Positions 7,091 through 15,270 of a stretch of 47,770 nucleotides of DNA are shown in pieces. A model generated the notes under the pieces. It saw only the letters and a program-made list of their open reading frames with translations. It made no database searches and was not told the DNA's origin. A program made the position numbers and the translations under genes. The stretch comes from a virus. The stretch spans positions 1 to 47,770 of the IMG/VR virus record IMGVR_UViG_3300009509_000030. One strand, 5' to 3'. How positions within the stretch are numbered: position 1 is the stretch's first letter; the number at the start of each line of letters is the position of its first letter.

Positions 7091-9235
7091 CTACGTGCCA
7101 GCGTTCGGACTGAGTCTTCTCGGCGGACCGCTCGCGATGACGTGTCCGGTCGCGAGCGTGATGGTGTGCGTGTGCCCGTTCGTGTCGTTCGCGGCCGACG
7201 TCTCGACGCGGTCGACGCCGCCGCCCAGGTCGGTCGTCTGGTCGATCACGACGTAGTGGGTGTGGTCCGAGCCCTTCGCGCCCGACGTCTCGAGGACGAC
7301 CTTGTCGATGACGAACGCGTGCGTGTGCGTGTCCATCAGCGGGCCGACGGCGGGCTCCTGGTCGGCCTGCTGCTCCTCCTCCTCTTCCGGCTGCTCGGGC
7401 TCCTCGCTTCCGGGCGGCGGCGGTGGCGGCTTCCCCTGCTGCTGCTGGAACTGCGGCGGGACGTCCGACGACGGCGCGGACTTCTCGGGCTGGAAGCCCT
7501 TGCCCAGCTCCCCGACGATGCGTTCCGCCTGCGAGCGGTTCACCGGGAACGACGTGACGATGACCTCGACGACGGTCGCGCGCGGAAGCTGTCCGGCGGC
7601 GAGGGCTTCCAACAAGCCCTGTAGCGCCTGGACCTGCGCGCCGTTCAATGCGGACTGCGGGTCGACCGCTTCCTCCGGCTTCACCTTCCCCTCTTCCGGC
7701 GGCGGCTCGGGCTGCTGCTCGGGCTCGGGCTGCTGCTCGGGCTCGGGCTGCTGCTCGGGCTGCTGCGGCTCCTCCTCGGGCGGCGGCTGCGCGCCCGTCT
7801 TCGGCATCGCCGCCATCAGTTCCTTCCTCGCCTTGACGTCGATGCTCGTCTCGATGCTGAAGCCCTCCGGCGGGAAGCGCGACAGCGCGACCTCGAGCGG
7901 GTCGACCACCTGATGCTCGAGATACACCGCGTCGGCCTGCGCCGCCTTCAGCCGGATGTCTGCTTCCTCCGCCATCGTCTGTTGCCACAGCGTCGGGAAG
8001 ACGACTTCCCATCGCTCGGGTTCCTTCCCCCGCGTCGGTCCGTCCTTCGCTTTGAAGACGAGCCGGATGAGATGCTCGAGCCGCGGACGCAGGACGTTCT
8101 CCTGTTCCGCGCGAATCGAGTCATACCACCAGCGCAGGTCGCTTTCGCCGGTCGCGTTCAGTCCGGCCGGGCTCATTCCCATCAGGACCGTCGCGGGAAT
8201 GCGCGCCGCACCAGCGAGGCGATGGACGAGCCGGTCGATGACGTCCGACAGCCCCGTCATCGGCGTCGCCTTCCGCTCGAAGTCTTCCTTGTCGCTGTCG
8301 AGCATGATGGCCCGCGCGACGGACCGGGACAGGTCGACTAGCTCCATGCGCGTCGCCAGTTCTTCCTTCTGCTTCCCGGCAATCATCCCGATCAAGTTCT
8401 TGATCTTCATCACGCCCTGTGCGCTGTCGAGGACGAGGTGCGTCACGGCTTGCCACGAGCTGTGGAACTGGCGCAGCACGGGGAAGACGCGCTGAAGGAC
8501 GGGGAAGTCCCAGGACTCGTTTTCGAGCTGGCGGCGACGCGACGCGCGCGTGCCGAAGAACATGATCATGCGCGACTCGTGGACTTCCTTTCCCTGGAGC
8601 GCGGTCGACGCGACTGCGTAGCCCGACGGATACAGCGTGTACGTCTTCGGACGACCGAACTTGGGCTCCATCGGTTCGTTGTAATAGCTGCGCGGCGTCA
8701 TGCTGCGTCGGTCCAGCACGGTGAGGAACGACAGCGACTTGATGCGCTCCTCGTTCAGCGGCTCGGCCATGTCCGCGCCATCGTCCGCGCCGATGAACAG
8801 CGCGCTCCCGCCGTACAGCCGTCCCCAGATCCACGTTTCGCGCAGACGGTCCCACGCCTCGAGCTTCGACAGCGCGTCCTGGACCTCGGCAGCGAGGTCC
8901 TTCACCTCCTCGGGCTCCGTGGTCTCGTCAGCGTCGTCGGCCGGGCGAATCAGCAGGTCGAAGCCCTGGCGCATCGCCTCGAGCACGATTGCTTCGACGA
9001 TGCGCGCCGCGAGGTCGTCCTCGTGGTAGAGGCTTTCCAGTGTCTCGACGTCCAGGAGGACGCCCCGGACGAACGCCCCGCGCGTCATCTTGTCGCGGTC
9101 GGTGCCGAGCCCCGTGAAGGTGTTTTGCCAGTTGTCGATCTTCGAGACGACGCTGCCGCCCCCGTCGTAGAGGAGGATCGGTTTCGCTGTCGCGCCAGTC
9201 CCGTTGCTCCCGTCGCGCTCGGTCGCCTCGTTCAC
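7091..9235 (-). CDS. Portal protein (DUF1073-like) with repeat and His-rich tail
   Basis: This 714-residue protein forms the dodecameric DNA-entry ring at one capsid vertex. Portal-type blocks are ETLESLYHEDDLAARIVEAI (about 48-67), the central DRRSMTPRSYY, and GMSPAGLNATGESDLRWWYD (about 355-374). The family core should end near residue 460. The rest is unusual: Pro/Gln/Glu repeats (PEQQPEPEQQ), a helical segment, a second acidic Gln/Pro stretch, then a His-rich beta-like tail with DTHTHAFVIDK, SDHTHYVVID and NGHTHTITL. The GTG start overlaps the TerL stop (GTGA). The tail could be an internal fusion or a removable domain; its role is unknown. Confidence 0.88.
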   Translation of the reverse strand: MNEATERDGSNGTGATAKPILLYDGGGSVVSKIDNWQNTFTGLGTDRDKMTRGAFVRGVLLDVETLESLYHEDDLAARIVEAIVLEAMRQGFDLLIRPADDADETTEPEEVKDLAAEVQDALSKLEAWDRLRETWIWGRLYGGSALFIGADDGADMAEPLNEERIKSLSFLTVLDRRSMTPRSYYNEPMEPKFGRPKTYTLYPSGYAVASTALQGKEVHESRMIMFFGTRASRRRQLENESWDFPVLQRVFPVLRQFHSSWQAVTHLVLDSAQGVMKIKNLIGMIAGKQKEELATRMELVDLSRSVARAIMLDSDKEDFERKATPMTGLSDVIDRLVHRLAGAARIPATVLMGMSPAGLNATGESDLRWWYDSIRAEQENVLRPRLEHLIRLVFKAKDGPTRGKEPERWEVVFPTLWQQTMAEEADIRLKAAQADAVYLEHQVVDPLEVALSRFPPEGFSIETSIDVKARKELMAAMPKTGAQPPPEEEPQQPEQQPEPEQQPEPEQQPEPPPEEGKVKPEEAVDPQSALNGAQVQALQGLLEALAAGQLPRATVVEVIVTSFPVNRSQAERIVGELGKGFQPEKSAPSSDVPPQFQQQQGKPPPPPPGSEEPEQPEEEEEQQADQEPAVGPLMDTHTHAFVIDKVVLETSGAKGSDHTHYVVIDQTTDLGGGVDRVETSAANDTNGHTHTITLATGHVIASGPPRRLSPNAGT
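7712..7765. repeat. 18-bp tandem repeat in the portal gene
   Basis: Unit CTGCTGCTCGGGCTCGGG is present twice in full and once in part, encoding the (PEPEQQ)n stretch on the minus strand. This in-frame minisatellite could vary in copy number by slippage without breaking the gene. Confidence 0.8.
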
Positions 9236-10698
9236 AATCGCACCGCCCTCAGGTTCGCAGCGTACGATGCTGCGCCGTCTGTGTACAGCCGGAGGAGCGC
9301 CTGCGTTCCGCTGTCGACCTGGTCATTCTGTTCGCCGTCGACGCCGAGGAACCCGACGTGCTCCTCGGTCCACTCCTCGACCCAGGGCGCGTCGGCCGGA
9401 AGCAGCACGTTGCCCGCCTTCCATAGACCCGTCGTCGCTTCTCCGCGGGCGCGCTTCGACCCGCTCGGCTTCACGAGGTCGAAGCCGGCTAGCTCCTCTT
9501 GCAGCGTCACGACGGCCGGACGTCCGGCCGCTGCGTCCTCGACCAGCTTCGTCACCGCCTGCGGCCACTTCGCAGACAGCGCGCGGACCTGCTCGAGGAT
9601 TTCGTTGAAGTCCCAGCGTCCGCGCACGCGGTCGACCAGGTAGAACCTCGGGTAGTCCGCGCACCACACGGTCCCGACGACGTGCGACCGTCCGCTGGTG
9701 CCGCCGAAGTTCATGTCCCAGCTCTGGATCCAGTAGCCGCCCTCCGGCAGCTCGCTCCAGAAATTCCCGAACCACTCGCGACGGAAGACCCCGCCACCTG
9801 CGGGCGACGGACGCTGCTGAAGCTGCGCGGCAACCGCGCGCGGTCCGTAGTCGTGCTCGCGGAAGGCGACCTCATCCGGTTTGAAGCGAGCAGCCCATAG
9901 CAGCTCGCCCTCGTCGCGTGGATCGGGGACGCACGTGTGGGGCGCGCGGATCGGACAGGACAGCTCGCCCTCGGCGCGCATCGGAAGTCGGAGATGAACC
10001 GCGCCCGCGCGCGACGACGCTATCAGCTCGGCGCTCATGTCGACTTCGTGAAGGCGCTGCATCACGACCAGCCGTCCCGCGCCAGGATGCAGCCGTCCGG
10101 TCGCCGTCGAATGCAGCCACTCGTTCGCTTCATCGATTTCCGTGCGGAGGATCGCGCGCCGCCCGTACGCGTCGACCGGCTTCGTCGGGTCGTCCACGAT
10201 GAGCCCGTCTGCGTGTCGCCCCGTCACGGATCCGCGCGGCAGCGAGGTTGCCCAGCGGAAGCCGCCTTGATTGTTTGTGTAGTCCATCGCCGAGCGCGTG
10301 TTCTGGTAGGGAATGCTGACCTCGGGCCATCGCTGCGCCCACCATGGCGATTGGACGAGGTCGCGCATCTTCGCCGAGTCGCGCCGCGCGAGCCGCTGCT
10401 CGTGACTCGCAGTGATCCAGGCGAAGGTGGGATTCCAGGTCCAGACCCAGGCTGGGAACAGCGTCGCGCACAGACGCGACTTCCCCGTGTTCGGCGGGAC
10501 GTTGACGACGAGGTCGCGCACCTGCCCGCGCGCCCACTTCTCCAGCCAATGACACAGCAGCTCGAGATGCCAGTTGTCCAGGAAGGGCGCCGGGTCGATC
10601 TGCGCCCAGGCGATTCGGGCGAACTCGTACAGCCCCTCGCGCGCGACGATGACGCGGTCTAGCTTCGCAGTCGACGGTGGCGAGAGGTCCAGCGTCAC
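9232..10698 (-). CDS. terL: Terminase large subunit
   Basis: This 488-residue DNA-packaging motor has an N-terminal ATPase with Walker A VPPNTGKS (67-74) and Walker B GLIVDDP (165-171). The C-terminal RNase-H-fold nuclease has SWDMNF (326-331) and LVEDAAAG (385-392) as its first two metal-binding acidic motifs. It uses ATP to pump DNA into proheads through the portal and cuts the concatemer. The GTG start overlaps the stop of the preceding 74-residue gene. The length and both domains are complete. Packaging type (headful or cos) cannot be read from the sequence alone. Confidence 0.95.
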   Translation of the reverse strand: MTLDLSPPSTAKLDRVIVAREGLYEFARIAWAQIDPAPFLDNWHLELLCHWLEKWARGQVRDLVVNVPPNTGKSRLCATLFPAWVWTWNPTFAWITASHEQRLARRDSAKMRDLVQSPWWAQRWPEVSIPYQNTRSAMDYTNNQGGFRWATSLPRGSVTGRHADGLIVDDPTKPVDAYGRRAILRTEIDEANEWLHSTATGRLHPGAGRLVVMQRLHEVDMSAELIASSRAGAVHLRLPMRAEGELSCPIRAPHTCVPDPRDEGELLWAARFKPDEVAFREHDYGPRAVAAQLQQRPSPAGGGVFRREWFGNFWSELPEGGYWIQSWDMNFGGTSGRSHVVGTVWCADYPRFYLVDRVRGRWDFNEILEQVRALSAKWPQAVTKLVEDAAAGRPAVVTLQEELAGFDLVKPSGSKRARGEATTGLWKAGNVLLPADAPWVEEWTEEHVGFLGVDGEQNDQVDSGTQALLRLYTDGAASYAANLRAVRL

Positions 10699-10919
10699 GC
10701 GTGCTCGCCGCGTGCGTGCCTTTCCCTGACGGCCCTCGCAGCACGAAGGACCTCGTCAACGGTGTGCCCAGCACGACGCAGCGCCTCGATGCGGTTCAGG
10801 AGCCGGTGCTGCTGCCGCGCATGAAGCGGACACTGGTCGAGTGGGGTGTCCGACCCAGCACACCGTTTCTTCGCGCCCAGGTCGCGACGGCGACGCAGCG
10901 TGCGCGCAAGGCTACCCAC
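10695..10919 (-). CDS. Small basic protein of unknown function (74 aa)
   Basis: A GTG at 10919 lies inside the end of the upstream gene (8-base overlap), and the stop overlaps the TerL start (GTGA). The protein is Arg-rich, with one Cys pair (CAGSDTPLDQC) and a helical C-terminal half (EALRRAGHTVDEVLRAARAV). The spacing argues for a real, coupled gene. It could be a packaging accessory; no family is recognised. Confidence 0.6.
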   Translation of the reverse strand: MGSLARTLRRRRDLGAKKRCAGSDTPLDQCPLHARQQHRLLNRIEALRRAGHTVDEVLRAARAVRERHARGEHA

Positions 10920-11433
10920 CGTTGTCCCCGTTCCCCGTGCTCCGGCGCCGACCCTTCGCTAGAAGCGCGCGCAGCATCTTCAGCTCGTCCGTGCTGTAGC
11001 GGTCGTAGTCCAGGTCCGGCTCGTCGAGGAGCTTCACCTCGTCGGGCATCCGCACGCCATCGATCTCAGCGAGCAGCCGATGACCGGCGAACACGGCTGA
11101 ATGCCGACCGGCAAGCTCGGCGTTCGAGATGCGGCGCAGGATCGCCCGGCGGTGCTGCTCCACTCGATGCGGCCGTTCCTTCGTCGCTTCGCTGCGCCAC
11201 AGGTCCCGTAGACGCTTCAGGTATCGCTCGGTCGTTCGCTTCCCGATGCCCAGCCCGCCACCGACCAGACGACCATCCGCATCGAACTCGGGTGGCTTCC
11301 GCGCCAGGCGCACGGTCGCCTCCGTCGACATTGTCCGCGTGTAGGCGTTCTCGATCCAAGCGAGGCGACGGTCCTGCTCGGCCTTCGTGACCTTGTCGCC
11401 CCGCCCGTACCGTTTCCCGTCACGACGTGTCAC
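10912..11433 (-). CDS. Putative terminase small subunit or DNA-binding protein
   Basis: This 173-residue basic protein lies one small gene upstream of TerL, the usual place for TerS. It begins MTRRDGKRYGRGDKVTKAEQ. A predicted helix-turn-helix-like stretch is near residues 62-80 (GIGKRTTERYLKRLRDLW), followed by long charged helices and an acidic segment (DEPDLDYDRYSTDELK). Small terminases recognise the packaging site with an N-terminal HTH and oligomerise through central helices, which fits the layout. There is no diagnostic motif, so the call rests on position and architecture. The start overlaps the ParB-like stop as ATGA. Confidence 0.5.
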   Translation of the reverse strand: MTRRDGKRYGRGDKVTKAEQDRRLAWIENAYTRTMSTEATVRLARKPPEFDADGRLVGGGLGIGKRTTERYLKRLRDLWRSEATKERPHRVEQHRRAILRRISNAELAGRHSAVFAGHRLLAEIDGVRMPDEVKLLDEPDLDYDRYSTDELKMLRALLAKGRRRSTGNGDNGG

Positions 11434-12071
11434 GACCTGAAGCGTATCAGAAGGCGTGCGAGCGTGTCGCCGGAGGGCTCGTCGCGCTTCGACTGCTTCC
11501 CGAGGACGCGCTTCACTTCATCGGCCTGCTCCTGCGTGCTGAACTCGAGGATGAGCCGGGGATGGACCTTCGTCTTCGGCGGGCTCGGGTCTTCGCTGGA
11601 CAGCGAGCCCCAATCGAAGCCGTCGTTCAGGGCGAGCAGCTCGCCGAGGTTGTCGTCATCGTAGGGCAGGACGGGGACGAGGGTCGGGTCTGCTTCCACG
11701 ACGTCCTTCAGCAGTCGAGCGAGCCGGTGCTTGTCCGGTTCGCCGTGGAGCGCGTTGAACATCTCCGTCAACGCCTTCGCTGCTGCGTCGGAGACGTCGC
11801 CGAGGTCGTGGATGAGGACCTCGCGCAGCCCGAGGTCGGTCGCCGCCCTATGCCGGTGCTCGCCATCGATGATCTGCGGCAGCGGCCCCTGCTCGTCGGC
11901 GAACATCTTGCCTTCGCAGCTCGAGCGAACCGTGATCGGGTCCACGAAGCCGAACGTCTGGATCGATTTCTTCTCGCGTCCGTACATGAACTCGCTCTGC
12001 ACGTTCGGGTTCCACGGATTCGGGACGAGCCGGTGTGTCGGCCACGTCCGCGTCTCGCCTCGTAGCTTCAT
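11430..12071 (-). CDS. ParB-like domain protein, late operon
   Basis: This 213-residue protein has an N-terminal ParB/Srx-type fold: PTHRLVPNPWNPN (11-23), a KSIQTFGFVDPITV strand-helix, and IIDGEHRHRAATDLGL (the conserved G-E-x-R-x-R-A box) near residues 67-82. The C-terminal half is acidic, with DDDNLGELLALNDGFDWGSL and a basic tail; no HTH is obvious. In phages such domains occur as DNA-binding or NTP-binding regulators, or next to DNA-modification and methyltransferase genes. It lies between dpdA and the terminase genes with ATGA overlaps on both sides, so it is co-translated. A nuclease or guide role in base modification or packaging is possible but unproven. Confidence 0.75.
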   Translation of the reverse strand: MKLRGETRTWPTHRLVPNPWNPNVQSEFMYGREKKSIQTFGFVDPITVRSSCEGKMFADEQGPLPQIIDGEHRHRAATDLGLREVLIHDLGDVSDAAAKALTEMFNALHGEPDKHRLARLLKDVVEADPTLVPVLPYDDDNLGELLALNDGFDWGSLSSEDPSPPKTKVHPRLILEFSTQEQADEVKRVLGKQSKRDEPSGDTLARLLIRFRS

Positions 12072-13096
12072 CGCGCACCTCGCATCGGGACTGGGGTGAA
12101 CCTCGAATCGAGCCACTGCTGATATTGCGTGTAGGCGAACGCACAGCCGATGCAGTTGACGTAGTAGTCCGGGTTGTCCTGCTGCTTCGCGAACGCCAGC
12201 GCGTCGGGGAACTGCTCGGCAGCGCGCTGCGCGTACGCCTGGAAGCGCGGCGAGCGCGTCGCGACCGTCTGGAGTCCAGTCAGCGGCTCCCAGATCACAG
12301 CGTTCCCGAATCGCAGCCCCGACAGCCACGACGTCGAGTCGCACGAATAGGCGAGCCGGGTCTGCATCATCTCGGGGACCGTGCAGCCGAGCAGGTGGAT
12401 TCGCGGCGGCACCTCGCACGCGCCGTGAACGCGCACGAGGAGGTCGCTGACCATGCGCTCCACCTGCCGACCCTGGCCGACATGTGAGCCGCGCGACGAC
12501 AGCATCCGCATCTCGGGGACGGAGATCGCGATGTACGAACGCGTCCGCGCCAGCTCGACGAGCCCGTCCAGCCCCTCGGGTTCGTGCCACACGTAGATGA
12601 CGCGATCACCTAGCGGGGCGAACTCCTCGCGGAGCCGCAGCGTCGCGTCCATGCCGAGAAGCCGATGCGTGTCCGCTTCGACCACGATGCACGGGAAGTC
12701 CCACTTCGCGAGGTCGTCCAGGTAGCGGCGCGTGTAGTCGCGATACGCGTCGTACGTCTCCGGCAGCGTGCCCTTCTCGCTTCCGAACATCAGCGAGAAC
12801 AGCCCCGAATCGATGATGAGGTTCTGCGGGTCGTCCACGAGCGCGCGCAGGATGAGCGCAGCGTCCGGCACGTCGCGGAAATACCAGTAGGAGACGAGCC
12901 GGTACGGATGCCCCGCCATCATCGACATCAGCACGCGCGCCTGCGTTCGGTCCTTCTGCGGGATCCCGATGAGCGCGAAATTCACGGCGAGGTCGATCTT
13001 CATCCGCTCCTCCCTGGGCACCAGGCAACGCATCCGACCCTTGACCGGCGTGACGTCCGTGACGACCGCATCCCGCCCGGCCAGCGCGATCCTCAT
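12068..13096 (-). CDS. dpdA: DpdA-like DNA 7-deazaguanine transglycosylase
   Basis: This 342-residue protein resembles the tRNA-guanine transglycosylase fold used by phage DpdA to exchange guanine in DNA for a 7-deazaguanine. Supporting motifs are LIIDSGLFSL (93-102, matching the TGT DSGxF box), CIVVEADTHRLLG (136-148), IHLLGCT (233-239) and YSCDSTSW (250-257), where Asp253 is the likely nucleophile. Only a CIGC pair (315-318) remains of the TGT zinc site. The chosen ATG overlaps the yhhQ stop (ATGA). An internal ATG at 13003 (MKIDLAVNF) has a stronger GGGAGGAG site and could be the true start. It is the last step of the queD-queE-folE-yhhQ cassette. Confidence 0.82.
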   Translation of the reverse strand: MRIALAGRDAVVTDVTPVKGRMRCLVPREERMKIDLAVNFALIGIPQKDRTQARVLMSMMAGHPYRLVSYWYFRDVPDAALILRALVDDPQNLIIDSGLFSLMFGSEKGTLPETYDAYRDYTRRYLDDLAKWDFPCIVVEADTHRLLGMDATLRLREEFAPLGDRVIYVWHEPEGLDGLVELARTRSYIAISVPEMRMLSSRGSHVGQGRQVERMVSDLLVRVHGACEVPPRIHLLGCTVPEMMQTRLAYSCDSTSWLSGLRFGNAVIWEPLTGLQTVATRSPRFQAYAQRAAEQFPDALAFAKQQDNPDYYVNCIGCAFAYTQYQQWLDSRFTPVPMRGAR

Positions 13097-13698
13097 CGAA
13101 GCACGCGCAGGATCGCGTACGACACCGGCAGCGCGCAGACCGCGATGCTCTGCTTCAGGTAGTACTGCCCGACGACCATCGCCAGCAGCGTGTCCGTCGG
13201 CACGACGCCGCCGAAGGCGATGACGACGAACACGGCGGTGTCGACGCCCTGCGAGACCAACGTCGACCCGACCTTGCGGACCCACAGGTGCGGCGGCCCG
13301 GTGACGCGGCGGATCCAGAAAAACACGCGCACGTCGACCAGACCGCCCAGGACGAAGGCGCACAGCGAGCCGGCGACGATGCGCGGAACCTGTCCGAAGA
13401 TGGTCTCGAAGCATTCGGCCAGATCGCGCGCAGGACTCGGCGTCAGCCGGACGGCGATGAGCGAGTAGGCGACGAGGACGAGCGCGCCGAGGAACGCCGA
13501 CCAGACCACCTGTCGCGCTCGAGCCGCGCCGTAGCGTTCGTTGATGACGTCCTGGAGGACGAACGTGACGGGGTAGGCGATGGCGCCGACCGTGAAGGGC
13601 ATCCCGGCGACCTCGATGAGCTTCGACGCGATGGCGTTCGCCGTGACGAGGCCAGCGACGTAGCAGGCAGCGACCGGAATCAGACCTCGCTCAGCCAC
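13093..13698 (-). CDS. yhhQ: Queuosine-precursor transporter, YhhQ family
   Basis: This 201-residue membrane protein has about six hydrophobic segments. The YhhQ/VUT_1 signature is clear: ACYVAGLVTANAIASKLI at the N terminus, then FTVGAIAYPVTFVLQDVINE with the conserved P-x-x-F-x-x-x-D-x-x-x-E box, and QGVDTAVFVVIAF near the C terminus. The bacterial protein imports preQ0, preQ1 or related bases. In a phage it would raise precursor supply for DNA modification. The GTG at 13698 is the first usable start and overlaps the QueD-like gene by 19 bases; the ribosome site is weak. The stop overlaps dpdA. Confidence 0.9.
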   Translation of the reverse strand: MAERGLIPVAACYVAGLVTANAIASKLIEVAGMPFTVGAIAYPVTFVLQDVINERYGAARARQVVWSAFLGALVLVAYSLIAVRLTPSPARDLAECFETIFGQVPRIVAGSLCAFVLGGLVDVRVFFWIRRVTGPPHLWVRKVGSTLVSQGVDTAVFVVIAFGGVVPTDTLLAMVVGQYYLKQSIAVCALPVSYAILRVLR

Positions 13699-14054
13699 TC
13701 GACCAGACCTCCGTTCTCGCCGTCCTCGCTGACCTCGCAACGGTAGGTCCGGTAGATGCCCTTCGTCGGGTACGTCGCCACGGCCCACCTCACAATCGAC
13801 TCGGCCATCAGCTCGCAGCTCGCCGTCGTCGGGAACGTGTTGGGCACATCGAGGAACGCGTCCAGCTCGCGCTTCACGAGCGTGAACTCCAACTCGCGGT
13901 CCTCGTGCGCGACCGGGATCTCGAGCCGCACATGGAACTCGTGGCGGTGGCACGAGCGCAGGAACGCGACCTTCATCGGTGCGTTCGGCCAGTGGTGGAA
14001 GGCGATGAACCGCGTGCGGACGACGATCCAGCGCATCGGCTTCGTCTCGCTCAT
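13680..14054 (-). CDS. QueD-like paralogue (divergent PTPS fold)
   Basis: The 124-residue protein follows the layout of 6-pyruvoyl/6-carboxy-tetrahydropterin synthases. RFIAFHHWPNAP (15-26) supplies the first His. SCHRHEFHVRLEIP (34-47) replaces the usual HGH zinc box with His36 and His38. TTASCELMAESI (76-87) matches the PTxExxA helix. The closing strand has VSEDGENGGLVEW. The catalytic Cys four residues before the first zinc His in QueD is absent (Leu32 here), although Cys35 is adjacent. Chemistry different from the canonical QueD in the same operon is therefore likely. The start overlaps folE (ATGA). The substrate is unknown. Confidence 0.65.
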   Translation of the reverse strand: MSETKPMRWIVVRTRFIAFHHWPNAPMKVAFLRSCHRHEFHVRLEIPVAHEDRELEFTLVKRELDAFLDVPNTFPTTASCELMAESIVRWAVATYPTKGIYRTYRCEVSEDGENGGLVEWLSEV

Positions 14055-14611
14055 CGCGCACCCCACCCGAGGAGCTGCATCACCTCGACACGCGCCTTGT
14101 CGTCGTCCCGGAAGAACCCCCTCATCACCGACGTCACCATCCGTCCGTCTCCTTCCACGCCTCGCAGCGTCATGCAGGTGTGCGTCGCCTGTACCAGCAC
14201 GGCGACGCCGCGCGGTTCGACGTGCATGATGAGCGCGTCCGCGATTTCCTCAGTCAGCCGCTCCTGGACCTGAAGCCGCCGCGAGAACTGGCGCACGATG
14301 CGCGGCACCTTCGACAGCCCGATGATCTTCTCGTTCGGCAGGTACGCGACGTCGACCAGCCCGGTGAACGGTAGAACGTGATGGGCGCAGAGGGACGCGA
14401 ACGGAATCGAACGGACGGCGATGATCTGGTCGCAGCCGTCTGTCGCGAACGTCCGCACCTTCGGGTCGTACGTGTAGCCCGACACCAGCTCGCGGAACGC
14501 GCGCAGCATCCGCGCTGGCGTGTCGCGGTCGTATTCGAATTCGTCGCGCGGAACGTCGACCAGCATCGCATCGAGGAAGCGCCTCGCGACCGTCGTCGGA
14601 GTCACGCTCAC
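14051..14611 (-). CDS. folE: GTP cyclohydrolase I
   Basis: This 186-residue enzyme converts GTP to 7,8-dihydroneopterin triphosphate, the first step of deazaguanine synthesis. The family core is intact: SLCAHHVLPFTGLVDVAYLP (73-92) with zinc ligands Cys75 and His78, KIIGLSKVPRIVR (95-107), QVQERLTEEIAD (114-125), and HTCMTLRGV (144-152) with the third ligand Cys146. The GTG start overlaps the queE stop (GTGA). The length is near the usual catalytic core, with a shorter N-terminal region than many bacterial forms. It is part of a coupled queD-queE-folE run. Confidence 0.95.
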   Translation of the reverse strand: MSVTPTTVARRFLDAMLVDVPRDEFEYDRDTPARMLRAFRELVSGYTYDPKVRTFATDGCDQIIAVRSIPFASLCAHHVLPFTGLVDVAYLPNEKIIGLSKVPRIVRQFSRRLQVQERLTEEIADALIMHVEPRGVAVLVQATHTCMTLRGVEGDGRMVTSVMRGFFRDDDKARVEVMQLLGWGAR

Positions 14612-15270
14612 GGCAGCCCCACGACCTTGTGCGTCTGAAGCGACAGACACCAGGGCGGGTTCTCGATGCAGAAGCGCGCCGCCATCCGCATCGTCAGAGG
14701 ATCCAGCGTCGCGCCCTTCGCCTGCGGCGAGACGAGATAGTTCTCGAAGCCGCGCAGCACCGACGGACCGTAGGCGAGCGGGTTGTACGCCGGGAAGACC
14801 ACCTTCAGCTCCGCGCCTTCCGTCACGACCAGATTCCGAGGCTCGACCTTCGGCGACACCGTGACCCAATCGATGCCGTCCGGGATATCGAGCGTCCCGT
14901 TCGTCTCGATGGCGAGACGCCAGTCGCCCCAGTCGCCCAGGTAGCCGACGAGGTCATCGTCCACCTGTAGCGCCGGCTCGCCACCCGTCAGGACGAGCAG
15001 CGGGATCTTCGACATCCGCTCCTCGTGGGCGACCGCTTCGATCTTCCGCGCGAGACCCTCCAGCGTGATCGCCCTGCTCGAGCGGAACGCGGTGTCACAC
15101 CACAGCGGGCACTTCGCCCCCGTCCGCTTCGCGTCATCGATGCGCCGCTCGTCCAGCCCGTTCCACAGGTTGCACGCAGCGAAGCGAACGAAGACCGCAG
15201 GCGTCCCAGCGAGGACGCCCTCGCCTTGGATCGAAGCGAAGACCTCGTTGATGATGTAGCGCCGCGTCAC
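14608..15270 (-). CDS. queE: 7-carboxy-7-deazaguanine synthase-like radical SAM protein
   Basis: This 220-residue protein starts at a GTG overlapping the queD stop. It has the QueE opening EVFASIQGEGVLAGTPAVFVR (9-29), a cluster box at CNLW (33-36) and CPLWCDT (54-60), then LLVLTGGEPALQ (91-102), AIETNGT and a WVTVSPK block. QueE converts carboxy-tetrahydropterin to CDG using SAM and a 4Fe-4S cluster. The cysteine spacing here is C33-x20-C54-x3-C58. This differs from the usual CX3CX2C and from the CX14CX2C reported for some QueE proteins. The codons at 15101-15125 support the x3 reading. All other motifs look intact, so it is probably active. Confidence 0.9.
   Translation of the reverse strand: MTRRYIINEVFASIQGEGVLAGTPAVFVRFAACNLWNGLDERRIDDAKRTGAKCPLWCDTAFRSSRAITLEGLARKIEAVAHEERMSKIPLLVLTGGEPALQVDDDLVGYLGDWGDWRLAIETNGTLDIPDGIDWVTVSPKVEPRNLVVTEGAELKVVFPAYNPLAYGPSVLRGFENYLVSPQAKGATLDPLTMRMAARFCIENPPWCLSLQTHKVVGLP

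Noticed and set aside
11430-12071. Partition system with ParA
   Set aside because: No Walker-type ParA lies near either ParB-like gene; the AAA+ protein at 21992 is Ycf46-like, not ParA.
13093-13698. Holin or unrelated membrane transporter
   Set aside because: The YhhQ signature with conserved P, F, D and E in segment 2, and its place in the cassette, point to precursor transport.
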